Made by a program: the position numbers and the translations under genes
Part shown: positions 61,719 through 64,000 of the stretch, piece after piece
Numbering within the stretch: the stretch's first letter is position 1
How the letters are laid out: each line of letters begins with the position of its first letter
Notes under the pieces: generated by a model
The model's input: the letters and a program-made list of their open reading frames with translations, nothing else
The model's database searches: none
Told to the model about the DNA's origin: nothing
Assembly (NCBI GenBank): GCA_963745205.1
Contig: CAVUWX010000021.1
Location: 62,001 to 126,000, forward strand
Source: Hyphomicrobium_A sp963745205
GTDB taxonomy: Bacteria; Pseudomonadota; Alphaproteobacteria; Rhizobiales; Hyphomicrobiaceae
DNA length: 64,000 nucleotides
Direction of reading: 5' to 3'

Positions 61719-62096
61719 ATGATCCGCCGTCTCGCCGCATGTGCAGCGCTGGTAACGCTCCTTTGCCCGTTCGAGGCGAATGCAGCGGACGACGACCTCG
61801 AGATCTCCTTCAACGATCACTGCCGCGAGTGCCATTCCTTCCTGAAGGACGACAACCGGCTGGGGCCCTCGCTCTACGGCGTGGTCGGCCGCAAGGCGGG
61901 CCAGCTGGCGGGCTTCGGCTACTCGGAGTCGCTCAAGGATTCCGGCGTGACGTGGGACGAGCCGACGCTCGACAAATGGATCGCCAATCCGAATGCCGTG
62001 ATCCCCGGCAACCAGATGAGCCCGCCCTACGGGGGCGTCGCCGATGCGGCGATCCGCAAGAAGATCATCGCCTATCTGAAGACGATCTCGCCGTAG
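61719..62096 (+). CDS. periplasmic cytochrome c (c2/c550-like)
   Basis: 125 residues. The signal peptide (LAACAALVTLLCPFEANAA) is followed by the haem site CRECH at residues 35-39, GPSLYGVVGRKAGQLAGFGY and the Met ligand in GNQMSPPYGG. It ends with IIAYLKTISP. A GGAGG ribosome site lies before the ATG. This is the cytochrome c2 type that shuttles electrons to oxidases or from dehydrogenases; with PQQ-dependent methanol oxidation such a cytochrome could be an acceptor, but nothing here proves it. Confidence 0.88.
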   Translation: MIRRLAACAALVTLLCPFEANAADDDLEISFNDHCRECHSFLKDDNRLGPSLYGVVGRKAGQLAGFGYSESLKDSGVTWDEPTLDKWIANPNAVIPGNQMSPPYGGVADAAIRKKIIAYLKTISP

Positions 62097-62209
62097 AGTG
62101 CGAGCACCGCGCACTAGCGGCCTCGACGTGCGGCCCTACCAAGGCTTGGCGAAGGCGCAAGACTTCCCCATGTGAAAGCCGTTGCCGACAGCTGCGGAGA
62201 AGATAAGCC

Positions 62210-62677
62210 ATGGCCGATTCGTCCAAGCCGTCCCTCATCGTTGTCATTCCAACGCCGATTTGGGCGGCGCTCATCCTGGTTGGACTCTATTTCGTCGGTG
62301 CCTTGCTCGGCTGGCAAAGCGGGCCGCAATTCGGCGCGGCCGGGGCAGCGGTCATCGCCCTTGGGCTTGCTTTCTCGGCGGGGGGCGTCCTGACGTTTCG
62401 CGGCGTGGGCACCGAGGTGCAGCCTTCCTCGCCGACCAATAAGGCGCTCGTCACGTATGGGCCTTACGCCGTCACGCGCAACCCCATGTATGTGGGCATG
62501 GTCACGATCACGCTCGGGGTTGCGCTTCTCGTCGGCGCGCCGCTCCTCTTTGCCGCGCCCGTGCTGCTCTTTCTTCTCGACAATTTCGTCATCATTCCAT
62601 TCGAGGAGGCAAAGATGGAGCGGCAGTTCGGCCATGCGTTCCGCGACTACAAGGCGAGAGTGCGCCGCTGGATTTGA
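62210..62677 (+). CDS. isoprenylcysteine carboxyl methyltransferase-like membrane protein
   Basis: 155 residues, four membrane helices (AALILVGLYFVGALLGW, GAAVIALGLAFSAGGVL and two later). The conserved C-terminal catalytic part reads LVTYGPYAVTRNPMYVG, then FVIIPFEEAKMERQFGHAF and DYKARVRRWI, which bind SAM in the ICMT/PEMT superfamily. Bacterial members methylate lipids or small thiols; the substrate is unknown. It follows the cytochrome gene by 113 bases on the same strand. Confidence 0.88.
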   Translation: MADSSKPSLIVVIPTPIWAALILVGLYFVGALLGWQSGPQFGAAGAAVIALGLAFSAGGVLTFRGVGTEVQPSSPTNKALVTYGPYAVTRNPMYVGMVTITLGVALLVGAPLLFAAPVLLFLLDNFVIIPFEEAKMERQFGHAFRDYKARVRRWI

Positions 62678-62779
62678 TCCGCCCTGCGGCTGATGCCTGT
62701 CCCAGACCTTGTCCTGCAGTGCGACCCCGGCATGGTCCGTGTAGACCGAAGAAGGATGGGGCCGTGGCCAAATGCAGAC

Positions 62780-62801
62780 GGCGGCCAGAACACTGGCCGC
62801 C
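62780..62801 (-). terminator. hairpin downstream of pqqA copy 2
   Basis: A 9-bp perfect stem GGCGGCCAG/CTGGCCGCC with a 4-base loop, 30 bases after the pqqA stop. It matches the hairpin after copy 1 in position and core sequence (GGCGGCC...GGCCGCC). Confidence 0.5.
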
Positions 62802-62831
62802 GCCTGAGATTCGCTACGAGACGACTTCCCG

Positions 62832-62921
62832 TTAGATGATGTCGATCTCGGCCGGGAGATAGGACGTGACCTCGAGGCCAACTTCCCGCTCGCGCACGGC
62901 AGGCTTTGTCCAAACCTTCAT
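62832..62921 (-). CDS. pqqA: coenzyme PQQ precursor peptide PqqA, copy 2
   Basis: 29 residues. It begins MKVWTKPAVREREVG and carries E17-V-T-S-Y21 followed by LPAEIDII, the same as copy 1 in the core motif. Four residues differ, all in the N-terminal half (T5/N5, A8/Q8, R12/Q12 and none in the cross-linked region; the remaining change is conservative). AGGAGGA lies seven bases before the ATG. It lies 138 bases after the polA stop, in the same direction. No pqqB-E genes are nearby. Confidence 0.95.
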   Translation of the reverse strand: MKVWTKPAVREREVGLEVTSYLPAEIDII

Positions 62922-63059
62922 GGAACTTTCCTCCTATTGGGCCTGGGCGGACATCGCCCGGCCTGTAGCCATTATGTGGGGGGCGCGGCAATAAGCGCCA
63001 ATAGCATTTTCTTGGCTTTCACATAAGCGTGCCTGATCGCGCTTCAACCTTGCGTGAGG

Positions 63060-64000
63060 CTAGTGCGCGGCTTCCCAGTTGTCGGCGGCCTTAGCGTCGA
63101 CGTGGATCGGAACTTTGAGCGAGACCGCCGGCAGCGCCGCTCCCTCCATCACCTTGGCAACCGTCTTCAAGGTCTTGCCGACCTCCCCCTCCGACACCTC
63201 GAACACGAGCTCGTCGTGCACCTGCAAGAGCATGCGCGCCGACTTCAAGCCGGCCGCGGCGAGCGCGCTCGGCATGCGCACCATGGCGCGGCGGATGATA
63301 TCGGCAGCCGAGCCTTGTATCGGCGCGTTGATCGCCGCGCGCTCGAAGTTGCCGCGCGCGCCCGGGTTCTTGGTGTTGATCTCGGGATAGTGGATGCGTC
63401 GCCCGAAGATCGTCTCGACGTAGCCGCGCTCGCGCGCACGCTTCTTCGTCGCCTCCATGTAGTCGCGGATGCCGGGGAAGCGCTCGAAGTAGGTCTTGAT
63501 GTAGGCGCCGGCCACATCCTTCTCGATGCCGAGCTGGTTTGCGAGCCCGAACGCCGAGATGCCGTAGATGATGCCGAAGTTGATCGCCTTGGCGCGGCGG
63601 CGCACCTCGGGCGGCATGCCTTCGATCGGCACGTCGAACATCTCGGATGCCGTCATGGCGTGGATGTCGAGTCCCTCCTCGAACGCCTGCCGGAGCTGCG
63701 GGATGTCGGCGATGTGGGCGAGCACGCGCAGCTCGATCTGGCTGTAGTCGGCGGAGACGAGCTTCTTGCCCTTCTCCGCGATGAAGGAGGTGCGGATCTC
63801 GCGCCCCTCCTTGGTGCGAATGGGGATGTTCTGCAGGTTGGGCTCGGAGGACGCGAGCCGCCCCGTGGTAGTGGCGCCGAGCGCGTAGGCGGTATGGATG
63901 CGCCCGGTGTTGGGATCGATGTAGCCGGGCAGCGCGTCCGTGTAGGTCGAGCGCAGCTTCGTCAGCTGACGCCACTCGAGCATCGTGTTTATGAGCTTGC
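63060..64000 (-). CDS. polA: DNA polymerase I, C-terminal part (runs off the window)
   Basis: The last ~313 residues of the polymerase domain; the 5' part lies beyond position 64000. Motif A is SADYSQIELRVLAH, motif B RRRAKAINFGIIYG and motif C LLQVHDELVFEV, all intact. It fills gaps and removes RNA primers in replication and repair. The frame stays open to the window edge (KLINTMLEWRQL). pqqA copy 2 follows downstream. Confidence 0.97.
   Translation of the reverse strand, partial: KLINTMLEWRQLTKLRSTYTDALPGYIDPNTGRIHTAYALGATTTGRLASSEPNLQNIPIRTKEGREIRTSFIAEKGKKLVSADYSQIELRVLAHIADIPQLRQAFEEGLDIHAMTASEMFDVPIEGMPPEVRRRAKAINFGIIYGISAFGLANQLGIEKDVAGAYIKTYFERFPGIRDYMEATKKRARERGYVETIFGRRIHYPEINTKNPGARGNFERAAINAPIQGSAADIIRRAMVRMPSALAAAGLKSARMLLQVHDELVFEVSEGEVGKTLKTVAKVMEGAALPAVSLKVPIHVDAKAADNWEAAH

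Overview
This 64 kb window is high-GC chromosomal DNA from an alphaproteobacterium, most likely of the order Hyphomicrobiales (Rhizobiales). The marker genes support this: CpdR, the DNA-binding protein GapR, a TIGR02300 protein, DUF1036 next to pyruvate kinase, the three-part proton-translocating transhydrogenase with a small aa3-oxidase subunit IV beside it, and a ROSE-type RNA thermometer before a small heat-shock gene. Two separate pqqA genes suggest a PQQ-using and possibly methylotrophic organism such as a Hyphomicrobium relative; that last step is inference.

Layout. 1-6.5 kb (minus): aroA-cmk-rpsA-sppA-ihfB-lapA-trpF, a typical alphaproteobacterial chain. 6.7-13.6 kb: TIGR02300 protein, tRNA-Ala(GGC), a lower-GC FkbM methyltransferase, an Lrp-type regulator divergent from alanine dehydrogenase, an omega-amino-acid aminotransferase and small unknown proteins. 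13.7-19.3 kb: first pqqA, a lipoprotein, lspA, ileS, a trypsin-like protease and a 31-bp inverted repeat. 19.3-30.2 kb: pntB-pntAB-pntAA with the aa3 oxidase subunit, an MgtC/DUF4010 membrane protein, a cytochrome c, an ABC1 kinase, the K+ transporter Kup and an M3 oligopeptidase. 30.4-38.2 kb: a sigma-54 response regulator, an IS110 remnant, an L,D-transpeptidase and a DUF882 peptidase, OxyR and GapR. 38.3-48.1 kb: two N-formylglutamate amidohydrolases flanking DUF1036-pyk, a TPR protein, rpmJ, tRNA-Val(GAC) and cpdR; then two tandem small-RNA genes, hisN, a lipase-like hydrolase and a heat-shock gene with its thermometer. 48.4-64 kb: gltB-gltD, a cupredoxin, a DUF459 protein, speD with a structured leader, AsmA, PHB depolymerase, a cytochrome c, an isoprenylcysteine methyltransferase-like protein, second pqqA and the end of polA.

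Most of the window is housekeeping. The interesting parts are RNA-level or very short: a tandem pair of sRNA genes that look like AbcR/alpha-r15 RNAs (44.45-44.75 kb), a speD leader in which the mRNA 5' end can pair with its own ribosome-binding site (57.5-57.6 kb), and two orphan pqqA cassettes 49 kb apart, each followed by the same kind of hairpin.

A caution for any reader: nine genes (aroA, ileS, a DUF2892 gene, pyk, cpdR, gltB, gltD, a DUF459 gene, speD) are broken by ten small indels, mostly single inserted bases. Several are essential or core genes, so sequencing error is the likeliest cause. I give those genes as full-length spans with the indel position noted.
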